Below are positions 1 through 8,589 of a DNA stretch of 64,000 nucleotides, piece by piece (the stretch's first letter is position 1; every line of letters begins with the position of its first letter). This DNA is from Leucothrix pacifica (GTDB lineage Bacteria > Pseudomonadota > Gammaproteobacteria > Thiotrichales > Thiotrichaceae), in contig NZ_QGKM01000075.1 in assembly GCF_003172875.1 (NCBI RefSeq), forward strand, positions 17,496 through 81,495. The letters are read 5' to 3'. The notes under the pieces are model-generated. The model saw only the letters and a program-made list of their open reading frames with translations, ran no database searches and was not told where the DNA came from. A program made the translations under genes and the position numbers.

Positions 1-384
1 GGGGAGGGCGATGTATTCTGCAAATGCCCCAGTGCGATTGACGCCGATCCCTGAAGTGTTCGGGCAAAAATGACGTTTACCTGCCATACAGTTACGGCAA
101 CGACCACAGACGACATGACCCTCGCCAGAAACGATTTGGCCGGGGAAGAAATCGATAACATTGGAACCGACATCTACAATTTCGCCGACAAACTCATGGC
201 CAATTGTCATGGGAACGGGAATGGTTTTTTGCGCCCATTCATCCCAGTTGTAGATGTGCATATCGGTGCCGCAAATCGCTGTGCGGTGTACTTTGACCAG
301 CACGTCGTTGATACCCATTTTAGGCATTTCAACTTGTTGCATCCAGAGTCCGGTCTCTGCTTTCGTTTTAACTAAGGCTTTCAT
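1..384 (-). CDS. tdh: L-threonine 3-dehydrogenase, N-terminal part (runs off the window)
   Basis: Reading the minus strand from an ATG at 384 gives an uninterrupted 128-residue N-terminus of a zinc-dependent medium-chain dehydrogenase; the rest lies beyond base 1. Visible features are the catalytic zinc site ([15 protein letters not shown] and GHEFVGEI) and the structural-zinc cysteine cluster (CGRCRNC...C). In this family the CGTD-x-HIYxWD signature is typical of Tdh, which oxidises L-threonine to 2-amino-3-ketobutyrate. A strong ribosome site (AAGGAA, about 6 bases upstream of the ATG) supports the start. The gene is divergent from a cupin-type XRE regulator, which probably controls it. Confidence in family and likely substrate is high; only the C-terminus is unseen. 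Confidence 0.9.
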   Translation of the reverse strand, partial: MKALVKTKAETGLWMQQVEMPKMGINDVLVKVHRTAICGTDMHIYNWDEWAQKTIPVPMTIGHEFVGEIVDVGSNVIDFFPGQIVSGEGHVVCGRCRNCMAGKRHFCPNTSGIGVNRTGAFAEYIALP

Positions 385-397
385 TTTAAATTCCTTT

Positions 398-470
398 TAG
401 TGGAATAATTTCCAATATAGTGTCATTGGTTTATAACGTGATGCAAGAAAAAAATATGTTATAGTGGAAT
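398..470. promoter_or_regulatory. Divergent tdh / XRE-cupin control region with repeated TAGTGGAAT element
   Basis: The 110-base gap between the two divergent starts holds the 9-mer TAGTGGAAT twice (398-406 and 462-470). The first copy is part of a palindrome TGGAA-TAAT-TTCCA at 401-414, close to the tdh ribosome site. The second lies just upstream of the regulator start, next to a TATGTTATAG stretch that could serve as a -10. This arrangement suggests that the XRE-cupin protein binds both sites and controls itself and tdh. That is inference from position and symmetry only. Confidence 0.45.
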
Positions 471-494
471 TTGTTGCTAACAATGAGAATCTGA

Positions 495-1100
495 ATGTCC
501 GATCCGAACTTGAATACCTTGGCCGAGCGCCTAAAGAAATGCCGTAAGAATCAACAGTGGACACTGGATCAATTGGCTGACCAGTCAGGCGTTAGTCGCT
601 CCATGCTGAGCCAGATTGAACGGGGCAAAGCTAACCCGACTTTGGCAGTTGCTTGTCGTATTGCTCAGGCGCTGAATATTTCAATTTCAGAGTTGGTCGA
701 AGAGCCTTGGACACAACCGACGATCGAGGTTGTGCGAGGTGATGATCCGGCTAATGTAATGCGCGATGATGAAAGTGGTCAGGTGCAAGTACTGACGTCG
801 CCAAGTATGGATGCGACGGAGTTTTATCGGGTGACCTTGCCGCCATCGGGACAGCTAAACAGTAAGCCGCATTTTCGTGGTACGCGGGAGATTATTACGG
901 TGCATAGTGGCTCTGTTGAGGTGGTGTCTGGTTCGGATATTGTGCAGTTGAATCAGGGGGATACGGCGTATTATCAGGCGGATCAGAACCATCGGATTAT
1001 TAATCGCAGTGATTCGGACTCGCTGTTGTATATGATTGTGTCAGTGGGGGCGTCTACGAATTCAGTGGGGCATGAGTGGGATATGGAGGGGGTTGAGTAG
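495..1100 (+). CDS. XRE-family transcriptional regulator with C-terminal cupin sensor domain
   Basis: A 201-residue DNA-binding regulator. Residues about 8-65 form a lambda-repressor-like helix-turn-helix (LADQSGVSRSMLSQIERGKANPT), and residues about 105-190 form a small cupin barrel (GTREIITVHSGSVEVV...LNQGDTAYYQADQNHRI) that normally senses a small ligand. This HTH-plus-cupin layout is common in regulators of amino-acid and amine catabolism. The divergent neighbour is threonine dehydrogenase, so threonine or glycine metabolism is the likely target. The exact ligand cannot be read from the sequence. The ATG at 495 gives the full HTH domain; no stronger start was seen. Confidence 0.85.
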   Translation: MSDPNLNTLAERLKKCRKNQQWTLDQLADQSGVSRSMLSQIERGKANPTLAVACRIAQALNISISELVEEPWTQPTIEVVRGDDPANVMRDDESGQVQVLTSPSMDATEFYRVTLPPSGQLNSKPHFRGTREIITVHSGSVEVVSGSDIVQLNQGDTAYYQADQNHRIINRSDSDSLLYMIVSVGASTNSVGHEWDMEGVE

Positions 1101-1203
1101 ATTGCTTAGAGGCTTAATATTTTAGCTAGACCAGACTAATCCGAGGGCTTAGCTTGGAATTTACTGGTCAATACTAATATTTCTTCAAAGACTGAGATAA
1201 AAA

Positions 1204-1265
1204 AGGGCTACTAAAAAGCAGCCCTCCACTAGACACTAAAATAACGGCGATTACTCAGCCGTTAT
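1204..1265 (-). terminator. Two consecutive hairpins ending the leu operon
   Basis: Just past the leuB stop there is a hairpin ATAACGGC / GCCGTTAT (1241-1248 with 1258-1265), followed on the minus strand by TTTTAG. A second hairpin, AGGGCTGCT / AGTAGCCCT (1204-1225, one mismatch), is followed by a run of six T residues. Together they form a credible double intrinsic terminator for leuCDAB transcription and may also stop transcription of the convergent regulator. Confidence 0.75.
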
Positions 1266-1280
1266 CCATATCCGTTTTAA

Positions 1281-2387
1281 TTAAGCATTCTTCTCCAAAT
1301 ACTCGACCACCTTATCACCAAACTCACTAGTGCTAAGCATAGTCACACCAGAACCCGGCTTAGACAGGTCTGAAGTAGAGAAGCCAGCTGCAAACACAGC
1401 CTGCATCGCATCCCAAATGTTCTTAGACTCTTCTTTCATGTCAAAGCTGTACTCAAGCATCATCGCGAATGAACCGATCAATGAATACGGATTCGCAATG
1501 CCTTTACCAGCGATATCAGGTGCAGAACCGTGAGATGGCTCGTAGTATGCAGAGTTAGGGCCGATACATGCAGAAGGCATAAGGCCCAGAGAACCTAGGA
1601 TTCCGCCACCTTGGTCACTCAGGATGTCACCAAACATATTTTCCATCACCATCACATCAAACTGTGTTGGGTTCAGGCAAAGGTGAGTAGCCGCTGCATC
1701 AACCAACATATGGATGACTTCAACCTCTGGATAGTCAACTTTCACTTCTTCCAGTACTTCATTCCACAGCACGCTAGACTTCAGTACATTACTTTTATGA
1801 ATGTTGTGAAGGACTTTCTTACGTGTCATCGCCAGGTCAAATGCTTTAACCAAAATGTTACGAATTTGATCTTCATCATACTCAAGCGCTTCAGTCACAT
1901 AACGCTTACCTTCAGCGTTTACGCCTCTTTCTTTCTTACCGAAGTAAACACCACCAACTAGCTCACGAACCATAATAAGGTCGATACCTTCACCAATGAT
2001 TTCTGGCTTCAAAGGTGAGAAGTGAGCAAGTGCCTTAGGTAGAAAAACAGGGCGGTAGTTCGCGTAAGTGTTCATGCGCGCACGCATTGGCAGAAGTGCG
2101 CCACGCTCAGGCTGCTCGTCTACTGGAATCTGCTTCGACTCTTCGTGACTAAGACCGATAGGGCCTTTGATAACAGCATCTGCTTCGTCAACTAGCTTTT
2201 TAGTTTCTTCAGGGAAAGAGCTTCCGTGTGAGAACCAAGCTGTTGCACCAAATGGCGCGTGAACTAGGTCAAACGTGATGTCGTTACGTGCTTCGATAAC
2301 TTTTAGTACTTTAATACCTTCAGCCATTGCTTCCGGGCCGATTCCGTCACCTTCCAGAATCGCAATCTTCTTGATATTGTCTGACAC
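1281..2387 (-). CDS. leuB: 3-isopropylmalate dehydrogenase
   Basis: A 368-residue beta-decarboxylating dehydrogenase that oxidises (2R,3S)-3-isopropylmalate with NAD to 4-methyl-2-oxopentanoate in leucine synthesis. Recognisable parts are the N-terminal GDGIGPE (13-19), the substrate loop with arginines QPERGALLPMRARM (92-105), RELVGGVYFG carrying catalytic Tyr148 (141-150), Lys198 in HKSNVLK, the metal-binding Asp230, Asp254 and Asp258, and the NAD-binding HGSAPDIAGKGIANP (286-300). The segment after residue 75 (KGPIGLSHEES) departs from the usual GGPKWD form, so this is a divergent LeuB. Position as last gene of leuCDAB supports leucine rather than isocitrate or tartrate as the pathway. Confidence 0.9.
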   Translation of the reverse strand: MSDNIKKIAILEGDGIGPEAMAEGIKVLKVIEARNDITFDLVHAPFGATAWFSHGSSFPEETKKLVDEADAVIKGPIGLSHEESKQIPVDEQPERGALLPMRARMNTYANYRPVFLPKALAHFSPLKPEIIGEGIDLIMVRELVGGVYFGKKERGVNAEGKRYVTEALEYDEDQIRNILVKAFDLAMTRKKVLHNIHKSNVLKSSVLWNEVLEEVKVDYPEVEVIHMLVDAAATHLCLNPTQFDVMVMENMFGDILSDQGGGILGSLGLMPSACIGPNSAYYEPSHGSAPDIAGKGIANPYSLIGSFAMMLEYSFDMKEESKNIWDAMQAVFAAGFSTSDLSKPGSGVTMLSTSEFGDKVVEYLEKNA

Positions 2388-2472
2388 AATATTCTCCTAA
2401 TAAATAAATGAGTCGCGCCGGGTTGGTTCAACGATGCTGGAATCCGTCGATCAAACCCGATGCATTAAGTAA

Positions 2473-4020
2473 TTAACTAATCTGTTTTTGCTTGGCCGTT
2501 TGCAGCAACATATTCGCCATGCGCAAGGCAGCATTGATCGCGGCATACACCTGATTGGCATGCACACCCCGCGTGGATGTCTTGCTGCCATTCTCAAGTT
2601 GCCAGCTAACAATTGCTTCAGTCAGGGCACTGGTTTGACCACCTCTTGGGATATGCACTTCATAGTCGATCAGCGTCGGGAGTGACATCTGGTAAAGATT
2701 AAGAATCTTATCCACGGCAACCGTAAACGCATCGAAACCACCATTTCCTGAACCAGTCGCGGTGTGTGGCTCGCCATATATATCAACATCAATGGCCACA
2801 TGGGTCTTTTCATCCAAACGACTGCTGATCGAGCAACCGGTTAGGGTAATATGTTGATAGTCGCTGCCGGTAATGACATCGGCGATAATGAAGGGCAGAT
2901 CGTCTGTAGTGATCTTTTGCTTGGAATCTCCCAGCTCAACCACGCGTGCTAATACCTTCGCCTGATTCTCTTCTGACAAGGTAATGCCGAGTGATTGTAG
3001 GTTCTTGGCTAAGGAGGCTTTTCCACTCATTTTACCCAGAGCGTATTCACGTTTACGGGCGAATCGTTCCGGGTTGAGCTTAGTTTCATACAAGCCACCT
3101 TTCTGATCACCATCGGCATGAATACCCGCGGTTTGAGTGAAGACATCCGCACCTAATACCGGCGTATTGCTGGCGACAAATTTCCCTGAAAAACTCGCAA
3201 CCATCTGACTCATATCAACGATATGGTCTTCTCTGATATTGATCTTCATGTCCATTTTATCGCGCAGTACCACTGCCACTTGCGACAGTGAGGCATTACC
3301 CGCGCGCTCACCCAAACAGTTGATGGTGCAGTGAATCGAGCTAATGCCCGCCTCAACCGCTGCCATGACATTCGCCGTGGCTAGGCCATAATCGTTGTGT
3401 GGGTGAAAGTCGAAATGCAATTCCGGAAAGCGTGAGGTCATGTCGGTCAGGCTGTCAAACACCTCTTTAGGCGACATCACGCCTAAGGTATCCGGCAACA
3501 TAAAGTGCTTGATACCTAAGTGACGCAGCGCTTCGGTATGTGCAAACACATACTCCGGCGAGTCGATATAACCATTCGACCAGTCTTCCAGATAGACATT
3601 GACCAGCAAGCCTTGAGATTGTGCATATTCAACCGTTTGTTTAATGCGGCTGATATGCTCCTCATGGCTGATGCGTAGCTGTTCACGGCAGTGCTTTTCG
3701 CTGCCTTTCGTCAATAAGTTGATGACCTTGCCACCGGCTTCCACAATCCAGTCAACGCTGCGTGTGTGGTCTACAAAACCAAGCACTTCCACACAATTCG
3801 CGTAACCAGATTTTTCAGCCCATGCGTTGATCTTGGCCACCGCTTCCTGCTCACCTTTTGATACACGGGCAGACGCGACTTCGATACGATCAACCTTGAG
3901 TTTGCCGAGTAAGGCGGTTGCCATACTGACTTTCTCTTCCGGTGCAAAAGACACCCCCTGCGTTTGTTCACCATCACGCAGGGTAGTATCCATCAACGTT
4001 ATTTGACGTTGTTTAGCCAT
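2473..4020 (-). CDS. leuA: 2-isopropylmalate synthase, LeuA2-like
   Basis: DRE-TIM metallolyase with a C-terminal LeuA regulatory/dimer domain, condensing acetyl-CoA with 2-oxoisovalerate. From the chosen start it is 515 residues: DTTLRDGEQ at 11-19, metal-binding HPHND at about 206-210, and a leucine-feedback domain from about residue 385. The wording RDGEQTQGVSFAPEEK and VDRIEVASARVS resembles the LeuA2 subgroup well known from Bacteroidetes more than the classic enterobacterial LeuA, hinting at lateral origin. The open frame extends to 4086, but the ATG at 4020 overlaps the leuD stop by 8 bases (ATGGCTAA) and begins right at the domain. Citramalate synthase is the main alternative; the operon argues against it. 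Confidence 0.87.
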   Translation of the reverse strand: MAKQRQITLMDTTLRDGEQTQGVSFAPEEKVSMATALLGKLKVDRIEVASARVSKGEQEAVAKINAWAEKSGYANCVEVLGFVDHTRSVDWIVEAGGKVINLLTKGSEKHCREQLRISHEEHISRIKQTVEYAQSQGLLVNVYLEDWSNGYIDSPEYVFAHTEALRHLGIKHFMLPDTLGVMSPKEVFDSLTDMTSRFPELHFDFHPHNDYGLATANVMAAVEAGISSIHCTINCLGERAGNASLSQVAVVLRDKMDMKINIREDHIVDMSQMVASFSGKFVASNTPVLGADVFTQTAGIHADGDQKGGLYETKLNPERFARKREYALGKMSGKASLAKNLQSLGITLSEENQAKVLARVVELGDSKQKITTDDLPFIIADVITGSDYQHITLTGCSISSRLDEKTHVAIDVDIYGEPHTATGSGNGGFDAFTVAVDKILNLYQMSLPTLIDYEVHIPRGGQTSALTEAIVSWQLENGSKTSTRGVHANQVYAAINAALRMANMLLQTAKQKQIS

Positions 4021-4642
4021 TCGCATTTGCCCATAACCAAGGGAACTGTGCTTTGTGCTTGGTTTCATAAGCAGTGATTTGGTCAACGTGCTGCATGGTC
4101 TGGCCGATATCGTCTAAGCCTAGTGCTAAGTTGCTCTTGCGAACTGCATCTAGCTCAAAGCTGATGGATAAGCCACCCGGTGTTGTCAGGCTCTGGCCTT
4201 CCAAATCAACCGTAAACTCAACGCCTTCGTTGCCATTGATCTCAGCCATTAGCGAGTCTAATTCCGCTGGGCTAACCACGATTGGCAGGATGCCGTTTTT
4301 GAAGCAGTTGTTGTAGAAGATATCCGCGAAGCTGGTCGAAACGATGGTGTTAAAACCATAGTCTTCAATCGCCCATGGCGCGTGCTCACGAGACGAACCA
4401 CAACCGAAGTTGTCGCCAGTCACTAAGATTTTAGCGCCTGCGAATTTTGGGTTATTCAGTTCAAATTCTGGGTTGTCGATCTTGCCCGCGTCATCAGTAA
4501 AACGCCAGTCGTGGAACAAGTGCTGGCCAAAACCGGTACGCTCAACTTTCTTCAAGAATTGCTTAGGAATGATCTGGTCAGTATCGACATTGGCACGATT
4601 CATCGCAGCAGCGATACTAGTGTGTTTGCTATAAGGTTGCAT
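4013..4642 (-). CDS. leuD: 3-isopropylmalate dehydratase, small subunit
   Basis: A 209-residue swivelling subunit of isopropylmalate isomerase, partner of the LeuC Fe-S subunit. Diagnostic motifs are NVDTDQIIPKQFLK (18-32), the FGCGSSREHAPWA segment (79-91) that contacts substrate, and NNCFKNGILPI. Length is normal for bacterial LeuD. It follows leuC after a 27-base gap and overlaps the start of leuA by 8 bases, so translation is probably coupled. Confidence 0.95.
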   Translation of the reverse strand: MQPYSKHTSIAAAMNRANVDTDQIIPKQFLKKVERTGFGQHLFHDWRFTDDAGKIDNPEFELNNPKFAGAKILVTGDNFGCGSSREHAPWAIEDYGFNTIVSTSFADIFYNNCFKNGILPIVVSPAELDSLMAEINGNEGVEFTVDLEGQSLTTPGGLSISFELDAVRKSNLALGLDDIGQTMQHVDQITAYETKHKAQFPWLWANANG

Positions 4643-4669
4643 AATATAGTGTCCTCGGTGGAATCGTGA

Positions 4670-6079
4670 TTAAAGAGTACGGATGTCAACAAAGTGGCCA
4701 GCAGCCGCTGTCGCAGCAGCCATCGCAGGAGAAACAAGATGAGTACGTCCACCTTTACCCTGACGACCTTCAAAGTTACGGTTTGAGGTTGATGCACAAC
4801 GCTCGCCCGGCTTCAATTGGTCACCGTTCATTGCCAGACACATGGAACATCCTGGCTCACGCCACTCCCAACCTGCATCCATGAAAATCTTGTCGATGCC
4901 TTCTGCTTCTGCATCCTTCTTAACCTGATAAGAACCCGGTACTGCGATAGCGGTTACGCCATCTGCAACTTTAGTACCTTTAGCGACAGCAGCAGCCGCG
5001 CGGAAATCTTCCAAACGCGAGTTGGTGCAAGAGCCAAGGAATACATAGTCAACCTTAACATCAGTCATTGGTGTGCCTGCTTCCAGACCCATGTAATCCA
5101 ATGCACTTTGACAGGCGTTTGCTTTACCTGCTGTATCAAAATCAGCCGGTGCAGGAACAGAAGCATTCACTGCAACCACTTGCTCAGGAGAGGTTCCCCA
5201 AGTGACTTGTGGTGCGATTTCAGCAGCGTCTAGCTCAACTACCGTGTCGAAAACTGCGCCGTCATCAGATGGTAATGACTTCCAGTAAGCAACCGCGTCG
5301 TCCCAGTACTCAGCACTTGGTGCGTACTCTTTACCTTCTAAGAATGCATATGTTTTCTCATCCGGTGCGACCAAACCTGCACGTGCGCCGCCTTCGATCG
5401 CCATATTACATAGCGTCATACGACCTTCCATGGATAGTGCGCGAATCGCCTCACCACCAAACTCGATCACGTGACCATTACCACCTGCTGTACCGATTTT
5501 ACCGATGATTGCTAGCGCAATATCTTTTGCAGTGCTTAGTGGAGATAGCTCGCCATCAACCTTGACTAGCATGGTCTTAGACTTCATTTGTGGCAACGTC
5601 TGCGTCGCCATGACGTGCTCAACTTCAGAGGTACCGATACCGAATGCTAATGCACCGAATGCACCGTGAGTCGCTGTGTGGCTATCACCACAAACTGTGA
5701 CCATTCCCGGATGTACAAAGCCGTGCTCAGGCACAACCACGTGGATGATACCGTTGTTCTGGCTGTCCATTTCGTACAGTTCCAGATCGTTCTCTTTACA
5801 ATTCTGGATCATTGTTGCAACTTGCTTAGCACCGATTGGGTCAGGCAGGTTGATACGGTCCAACATTTTAGTTGGTACACAGTGGTCAAGCGTCGCCAAA
5901 ATACTGTGCTTATTGCGAACAGGGCGTCCGCTTAGTTTCAAGCCTTCAAAAGCCTGTGGGCTGGTCACTTCGTGCATTAGGTGGCGGTCAACGTATAACA
6001 ACGGTGCCTGGCCTTCTTCCTGGTGAACAAAATGCGAGTCCCAGATTTTCTCGTACATCGTTTTTGGCTGTGTGCTCAT
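4670..6079 (-). CDS. leuC: 3-isopropylmalate dehydratase, large subunit
   Basis: A 469-residue aconitase-type subunit carrying a 4Fe-4S cluster; with LeuD it isomerises 2- to 3-isopropylmalate. The three cluster cysteines are visible: FLGSCTNSR and the pair in [38 protein letters not shown] is the strongly conserved substrate region. First gene of the leuCDAB operon, with 221 bases of regulatory DNA separating it from the divergent LysR-type regulator. Confidence 0.96.
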   Translation of the reverse strand: MSTQPKTMYEKIWDSHFVHQEEGQAPLLYVDRHLMHEVTSPQAFEGLKLSGRPVRNKHSILATLDHCVPTKMLDRINLPDPIGAKQVATMIQNCKENDLELYEMDSQNNGIIHVVVPEHGFVHPGMVTVCGDSHTATHGAFGALAFGIGTSEVEHVMATQTLPQMKSKTMLVKVDGELSPLSTAKDIALAIIGKIGTAGGNGHVIEFGGEAIRALSMEGRMTLCNMAIEGGARAGLVAPDEKTYAFLEGKEYAPSAEYWDDAVAYWKSLPSDDGAVFDTVVELDAAEIAPQVTWGTSPEQVVAVNASVPAPADFDTAGKANACQSALDYMGLEAGTPMTDVKVDYVFLGSCTNSRLEDFRAAAAVAKGTKVADGVTAIAVPGSYQVKKDAEAEGIDKIFMDAGWEWREPGCSMCLAMNGDQLKPGERCASTSNRNFEGRQGKGGRTHLVSPAMAAATAAAGHFVDIRTL

Positions 6080-6227
6080 TGCGTGTCTCTCTAAACGTCA
6101 GTTTACGGGATGTGTGTGGTGTTTCAGTGGTTTGAACTTGCGTGCTCCCTGTTCAAATCACCAAAACATGAGGGTTAGTCTTTATGAATACCCCCAAAGA
6201 AATTGTGAGCGCTAGATTAATAGATCA

Positions 6228-6259
6228 TCATGAATAATACAAAGTCATTATTCTCATGA
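6228..6259. promoter_or_regulatory. Inverted repeat between leuC and LysR gene, candidate regulator operator
   Basis: An imperfect dyad, TCATGAATAAT (6228-6238) and ATTATTCTCATGA (6247-6259), sits 40-75 bases upstream of the LysR start in the divergent intergenic region. LysR regulators usually bind such AT-rich dyads between themselves and their target. I could not read a leucine-rich leader peptide here, so regulation by LysR binding rather than attenuation is favoured. Confidence 0.45.
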
Positions 6260-6300
6260 AATGCATTCCTTTTGGTAATACTTGGCTTTATGCTTAGGGA

Positions 6301-7185
6301 ATGGACATCAATTCACTGCAAGCATTTATCGAAGTCGCCCGAAAAGAGTCGTTTTCACTGGCCTGTGAAACGCTGTTTATTACCCAGCCTGCCATTAGTA
6401 AACGCATCGCTGCGCTGGAGGATGATTTGGGCGTACAGCTGTTTAACCGCATCAGTCGTAAAGTCACGCTCACCGATGCCGGACAGAAGTTACTGCCTAA
6501 AGCCAAGACGCTGGTCGATGAACTGAATGATATGCGCCGCTATGCCACGTCATTATCCGATGAGATAAAAGGGGAGTTGCTGATTGGCACGAGTCACCAC
6601 GTCAGCATGCACCGGTTGCCGCCCATTCTCAGAGAGTATCGTCGAGAGTATCGCGATGTGCATTTGGATATGACCTTTGGTGAGTCGGACATTATGTGCA
6701 AGTTGGTGGAGCGTGGGGAGATAGAACTGGCCATTGTCACGCTGCCCCGAACGCTGCCGGATAGTTTGGAAAAGCGGGTGTTGTGGGTAGATAGCCTGCA
6801 CTTCGTGGTTGGGCCGGATCATCCTTTATTGCAGCAGAATAAAGTGAGTTTTGCGCAGTTGGCGGAGTATCCCTGTGTGCTGCCGAGTGAAAGTACCGAA
6901 ACTTATCGGGTGATCAGTCGCGAAATGGAACGTGCCGGACTGACGTTGAATGTGCAGATGACGAATAATAATCTGGATACGCTGAAGATGCTGGTTGGGG
7001 CTGGGTTTGGCTGGACTTTGCTGCCGGAAACGCTGCTGGATGAGACGGTGGAGGAGGTGTTTGTGGAAGCGGGTGGGGTGACGTTTGAAAGGGAACTGGG
7101 GGTGGTGCTGCATCGGAAGCGGAGTTTGAGTAATGCGGCTAAGGCTATGTTGGGGATGGTGATTGGGTTTGAGTTGCCGTCATAA
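6301..7185 (+). CDS. LysR-family regulator, likely controls the leu operon
   Basis: A 294-residue LysR-type transcriptional regulator. The winged helix-turn-helix is at residues 1-60 (SLQAFIEVARKESFSLA, then TQPAISKRIAALEDDLG), followed by a linker helix and a periplasmic-binding-fold effector domain from about 90 to 290. It is divergent from leuC, and members of the family in this position commonly respond to a leucine pathway intermediate. The target assignment is inference from position; the family call is certain. Start ATG 6301 places the HTH at the usual N-terminal position. Confidence 0.88.
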   Translation: MDINSLQAFIEVARKESFSLACETLFITQPAISKRIAALEDDLGVQLFNRISRKVTLTDAGQKLLPKAKTLVDELNDMRRYATSLSDEIKGELLIGTSHHVSMHRLPPILREYRREYRDVHLDMTFGESDIMCKLVERGEIELAIVTLPRTLPDSLEKRVLWVDSLHFVVGPDHPLLQQNKVSFAQLAEYPCVLPSESTETYRVISREMERAGLTLNVQMTNNNLDTLKMLVGAGFGWTLLPETLLDETVEEVFVEAGGVTFERELGVVLHRKRSLSNAAKAMLGMVIGFELPS

Positions 7186-7246
7186 CAACCATAAAACCTG
7201 AGGACTAATTCTTACTCAGATACTTAAATGTTCGATCGCAAATAAG

Positions 7247-7618
7247 CTATTTTTCCAGTGGGTTAATCAGCTGGATTCCTTCTAAATATTTGAAGTCTTG
7301 AACATTAGCAGTAACTATTGGTTGCTGATAGTGGAGTGCTGTTGCTGCAATGATGGCGTCACCGAGTGATATGCTCTTTTGCTGACGTAGTTCGGTAGCC
7401 ATTTGAATAATTTGATTTGAAATAGGGTACATTTCAATACGGCTTATCATCGCTTCGATAGCCGCTTTTTCGTCAGTGCCTAACTTATGATATCCAAGTA
7501 CTTCCAGATAGGTGATTGCTGATATACAGGCTTCCGGGTTACACAGAAATTCGGTAGCTTTATCTTGAAAAGGAGAAGCTTTAGAAGCATAAATTAAGAT
7601 ATTGCTATCAAGTAACAT
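7247..7618 (-). CDS. vapC: PIN-domain ribonuclease toxin, VapC type
   Basis: A 123-residue PIN-fold protein. The acidic active-site residues are visible: Asp4 in MLLDSNILIYA, Glu in SAITYLEVLGY, and the Asp of SLGDAIIAATAL. VapC toxins cleave RNA, often tRNA. It starts 8 bases after the stop of a small upstream gene, the standard antitoxin-toxin layout. It is complete, with no sign of damage, and opens the accessory block that follows the leu region. Confidence 0.87.
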   Translation of the reverse strand: MLLDSNILIYASKASPFQDKATEFLCNPEACISAITYLEVLGYHKLGTDEKAAIEAMISRIEMYPISNQIIQMATELRQQKSISLGDAIIAATALHYQQPIVTANVQDFKYLEGIQLINPLEK

Positions 7619-7626
7619 TGCAGATC

Positions 7627-7896
7627 CTAGTTTGCTCTACCGGGAAGTTGTCTGTCAGTTCGAACTTCACGCTGCCACTCAACAGGATCGTCAATATCGC
7701 TAAATGTACCTGCTTTATGTAGTAGCTTTAAGGAGTTTTTAATGACTTCCTGTCGGGTTTCTTCAGATTCATCTTGGCACTGTGGAGTAATCGGAAGGCT
7801 TTTAAGGTAGCCAACAAAATGCATGACTTCCTCCAGCTGACGAGGAGTAAGTGTGTTTATCTCTTCGGTGATTAGTTGAACGTTGACCTCACCCAT
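7627..7896 (-). CDS. Probable antitoxin partner of the PIN toxin
   Basis: An 89-residue, largely charged protein directly upstream of the VapC-type gene in the same operon. Its N-terminal segment (ITEEINTLTPRQLEEVMHFVGYLK) resembles the short helical repeat of DUF2281-type and related antitoxins, and its C-terminal part (DDPVEWQREVRTDRQLPGR) resembles the toxin-wrapping tails of such proteins. A good ribosome site, AAGGAA, precedes the ATG at 7896. Call rests on position and size; no classic AbrB or RHH motif was recognised. Confidence 0.7.
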   Translation of the reverse strand: MGEVNVQLITEEINTLTPRQLEEVMHFVGYLKSLPITPQCQDESEETRQEVIKNSLKLLHKAGTFSDIDDPVEWQREVRTDRQLPGRAN

Positions 7897-8056
7897 GATG
7901 AATTCCTTAAACGATATTGATTTGTTTATTCTACCCTAAGTTAGTGTTGAGTTGTCACCGTACACACCTAACTCTTATACCATTCGCTTCGGTCAAATTT
8001 CCGTCCATTTAGAATGACCTTGGCCGGACAGGCTGACAAACTCACATAAAGTGGTG

Positions 8057-8542
8057 CTAGATTGGTTTCCCACAATAAGGACAATTCACCAACTGATGCT
8101 CTGCTTGCCTACTCGCTGCAATTTGACTGCCACAAGAGCCGCAACTTTCAATCACTTTAAGCGCTGCCAATTTATCCCGACGCATATACCGTTCGGTGTC
8201 CGTGTCGAATACTAAATCCAACGATTGATTCTGAATCATGGTCAGTACTTTTTTGCGGGCGACCTGTTCATCCAAATCAATCGCGTTGGCAAGCTCTGCC
8301 ATCGAGAAGCTATCCCGACTACGAATAAATCCCTGAAGTTGTTGAACGAGCGCGCTTTGCTTGCGGTTGGCGCGTCGGCAGAAGATCCACCCTGGAATGC
8401 CAGCGAGGGCTGCAAACATAATAAACCCAAGTGTTGCATCGCTTGAGTCCGAATCATTGTCGAATAAAGTCAATAACGCTCCAACGACGAAGAATAGGGC
8501 GAGACCAAAAAGGCCTTTTCCGATAGTGCTGTAACAATGCAT
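8057..8542 (-). CDS. Membrane protein with winged-helix-like middle and C-terminal zinc ribbon
   Basis: A 161-residue protein not recognised as a named family. Two hydrophobic helices lie near the N-terminus (GLFGLALFFVVGALLTLF and LGFIMFAALAGIPGWIF). A helical segment resembling a winged helix follows (FSMAELANAIDLDEQVARKKVLTMI). The C-terminus has a CxxC...CxxC zinc ribbon (CGSCG and CPYCG). A longer frame begins with TTG at 8560; ATG 8542 is preferred. It lies 47 bases after the stop of the WD40-ATPase gene on the same strand, so it may be the third gene of that operon. Its topology would put the helix-winged/zinc part in the cytoplasm. Confidence 0.7.
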   Translation of the reverse strand: MHCYSTIGKGLFGLALFFVVGALLTLFDNDSDSSDATLGFIMFAALAGIPGWIFCRRANRKQSALVQQLQGFIRSRDSFSMAELANAIDLDEQVARKKVLTMIQNQSLDLVFDTDTERYMRRDKLAALKVIESCGSCGSQIAASRQAEHQLVNCPYCGKPI

Positions 8543-8589
8543 GGATGACTCGCTATACAAGGATGATTACTGCCATTTATTGTAGCGTA

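Noticed and set aside
1..375. Plus-strand open frame of 101 codons at the window start
   Set aside because: It is the antisense shadow of the threonine dehydrogenase gene, whose zinc motifs are clear on the minus strand.
6080..6300. Leucine leader peptide and attenuator before leuC
   Set aside because: No short frame with a run of leucine codons followed by a terminator hairpin was seen.
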